From positions 1 to 7,827 of the forward strand of contig WOYR01000211.1 in the NCBI GenBank assembly GCA_011620705.1: 7,827 nucleotides of DNA, in the 5' to 3' direction. The stretch is from Microbacteriaceae bacterium. Its GTDB lineage: Bacteria; Actinomycetota; Actinomycetes; Actinomycetales; Microbacteriaceae. Within the stretch, counting starts at the first letter, position 1. Every line of letters starts with the position of its first letter. This document shows, in pieces, positions 6,931 to 7,827 of the stretch. The position numbers were made by a program, and so were the translations under genes. The notes under the pieces were generated by a model. It searched no databases and had not been told where the DNA came from. It worked only from the letters and a program-made list of their open reading frames with translations.

Positions 6931-7716
6931 GTGAGCCACCCGGGGATCGCCGTGAGGGCCGCGGATCTGACCCTCGCCTACCGGGACGGTCGCGCCGCGG
7001 TCAGCGGGGCCACCTTCGAGATCCCGGTCGGCGGCATCCTCGGGGTGATCGGGGAGGCAGGCTCCGGCAAGAGCACCCTGGCGCGCGCAGTCGCGGCGCA
7101 GACGCTTCCCGGGGAGCGCGAGGCGCCGCACATCGTCGGCGGCATGCTCGAGGTGCTCGGCGAGCAGCTGCGCAGCACCACATCGCGCCGACTCGATTCG
7201 CTGTCGCTCCAGGTCGGCTATCTGCCCCAGGACGGCGGCTCGACGCTCGAGCCGCACCTCACCGTCGGCGAGAACGTTGCCGACCCGATCTACCGGCGGG
7301 ACCGGCGTTTCGACCGGCTCGAGGCCGGCACCGCCGTGGCGGCGCTGATCGATGCCGTCCGGCTCCCGCTCGCAGTGATGAGCAAGTTCCCGCACGAACT
7401 CAGCCGCGGCCAGCGGCAGCGCATCGCGCTGGCGCGCGCGCTCATCCTGGAGCCGACGCTGCTGGTGGCCGACGACCCGACCATGGGTGTCGATGTGCTG
7501 GTGCGCGGACGCATCCTGAACGTCATCGCCGATCTGCAGCGCGAACGGGCGTTCTCGGCTCTCGTCGTGGGACATGATCTGCGGGAGCTGCGCACTTTGA
7601 CCGAGCAGATCGCCGTCATGCACGCGGGCCTGCTGGTCGGCTACGGGCAGGTGGATGATGTGCTGCGGCATCCCCTGCACCCCTACGTCGAACGCCTCGC
7701 GGCCCTGCAGCGCTGA
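6931..7716 (+). CDS. ABC transporter ATP-binding protein, Opp/Dpp type
   Basis: Predicted cytoplasmic ATPase subunit of an ABC importer, 261 aa. Motifs in order: Walker A GEAGSGKST (41-49), Q-loop Gln in YLPQDGGS (Q100), signature LSRGQRQR (157-164, a variant of LSGGQ), Walker B LLVADDPTMGVDV (177-189), and switch His in VVGHDL (H215). The C-terminal HPLHPYVERLAAL is the start of the oligopeptide-transporter-type extension, but the protein stops there, so it is at the short end for Opp/Dpp ATPases. The residue after the Walker B Asp is D182 where nearly all members have the catalytic Glu. GTG 6931 is the start: it lies 9 nt after the lipoprotein stop and the ABC domain begins at once (VRAADLTLAYRDG). 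The upstream Shine-Dalgarno is weak (GTAGGG), so coupling to the preceding gene is likely. It is probably cotranscribed with the lipoprotein. No permease follows; a tRNA gene comes next. Confidence 0.93.
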   Translation: MSHPGIAVRAADLTLAYRDGRAAVSGATFEIPVGGILGVIGEAGSGKSTLARAVAAQTLPGEREAPHIVGGMLEVLGEQLRSTTSRRLDSLSLQVGYLPQDGGSTLEPHLTVGENVADPIYRRDRRFDRLEAGTAVAALIDAVRLPLAVMSKFPHELSRGQRQRIALARALILEPTLLVADDPTMGVDVLVRGRILNVIADLQRERAFSALVVGHDLRELRTLTEQIAVMHAGLLVGYGQVDDVLRHPLHPYVERLAALQR

Positions 7717-7737
7717 GCGCGTCGCCTCGTTCATCCT

Positions 7738-7746
7738 TGCTAAGCT
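7738..7746 (+). promoter_or_regulatory. possible extended -10 element for tRNA-Asn
   Basis: TGC-TAAGCT reads as an extended -10 (TGn followed by TAnnnT) placed about 20 nt before the mature tRNA 5' end, leaving a leader of roughly 14 nt. I see no matching TTGACA-like -35 at 16-18 nt spacing. The tRNA may instead be read through from the ABC operon, whose stop is 50 nt upstream. Weak call. Confidence 0.35.
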
Positions 7747-7766
7747 GGGCGGGCTGTTCGCAGCGA

Positions 7767-7827
7767 TCCTCCATAGCTCAATTGGCAGAGCAATCGGCTG
7801 TTAACCGATAGGTTCTTGGTTCGAGTC
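7767..7827 (+). tRNA. tRNA-Asn (anticodon GTT), 3'-truncated by window edge
   Basis: The cloverleaf can be drawn by hand: acceptor 5' strand TCCTCCA (7767-7773), T8-A9, D-stem GCTC/GAGC (7776-7779 / 7788-7791) with AATTGGCA loop, and anticodon stem ATCGG/CCGAT (7793-7797 / 7805-7809). The anticodon loop CTGTTAA carries anticodon GTT at 7800-7802. The variable loop is AGGTT, T-stem 5' strand CTTGG, and T-loop TTCGAGT. The window ends at about tRNA position 61, so the 3' T-stem strand and the acceptor 3' strand are missing. GTT decodes AAC/AAT, which makes it asparagine. Confidence 0.96.

Noticed and set aside
6187..7734. A 515-codon minus-strand open frame across the lipoprotein and ATPase genes
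   Set aside because: It is antisense to two well-supported genes, with no recognisable domain in its product.
7767..7827. tRNA-Asn as an integration (att) site for a mobile element
   Set aside because: The window ends inside the tRNA, so no integrase, attL/attR repeat or element can be seen.

Overview
The window looks like chromosomal DNA from a high-GC actinobacterium, most likely Microbacteriaceae or a close relative. The evidence is the very high GC content, GTG starts, overlapping genes, the dihydrouridine synthase / dGTPase / DnaG neighbourhood, and a DUF222-HNH endonuclease gene of the kind abundant in this phylum. The family-level placement is an inference from gene order and codon style, not a proof.

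Layout. Positions 1-485 hold the 3' end of a tRNA-dihydrouridine synthase gene (dusB). It overlaps by 8 nt the complete dgt gene for a dNTP triphosphohydrolase (478-1740). A convergent DUF222-HNH endonuclease gene follows on the minus strand (1818-3149), with a GC-rich hairpin between the two 3' ends. A short divergent intergenic region (3150-3306) carries a near-consensus LexA (SOS) operator just upstream of the HNH gene. It also holds the leader of dnaG, the DNA primase gene (3307-5217, 636 aa). After 54 nt comes a lipoprotein of the SBP_bac_5 (peptide/nickel) solute-binding family (5272-6921), then 9 nt later an Opp/Dpp-type ABC ATPase (6931-7716). The window ends inside a tRNA-Asn(GUU) gene (7767-7827).

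How the genes fit together. dusB, dgt and dnaG are housekeeping genes for tRNA modification, nucleotide-pool control and replication priming; dgt and dnaG are commonly neighbours in actinobacteria. The HNH gene, in inverted orientation and with its own putative SOS control, interrupts that neighbourhood and is the clearest accessory element. The binding protein and ATPase form a tight pair with no permease gene in the window, so they are either an incomplete importer or share membrane subunits encoded elsewhere.

I see no clearly new multi-gene system. The items most worth a second look are the SOS box at the HNH gene, a perfect 10-bp inverted repeat that would bury the ribosome-binding site and start codon of the binding-protein gene, the permease-less SBP/ATPase pair whose ATPase has Asp in place of the Walker B catalytic Glu, and a strong context-dependent use of GAT codons in GGATG.
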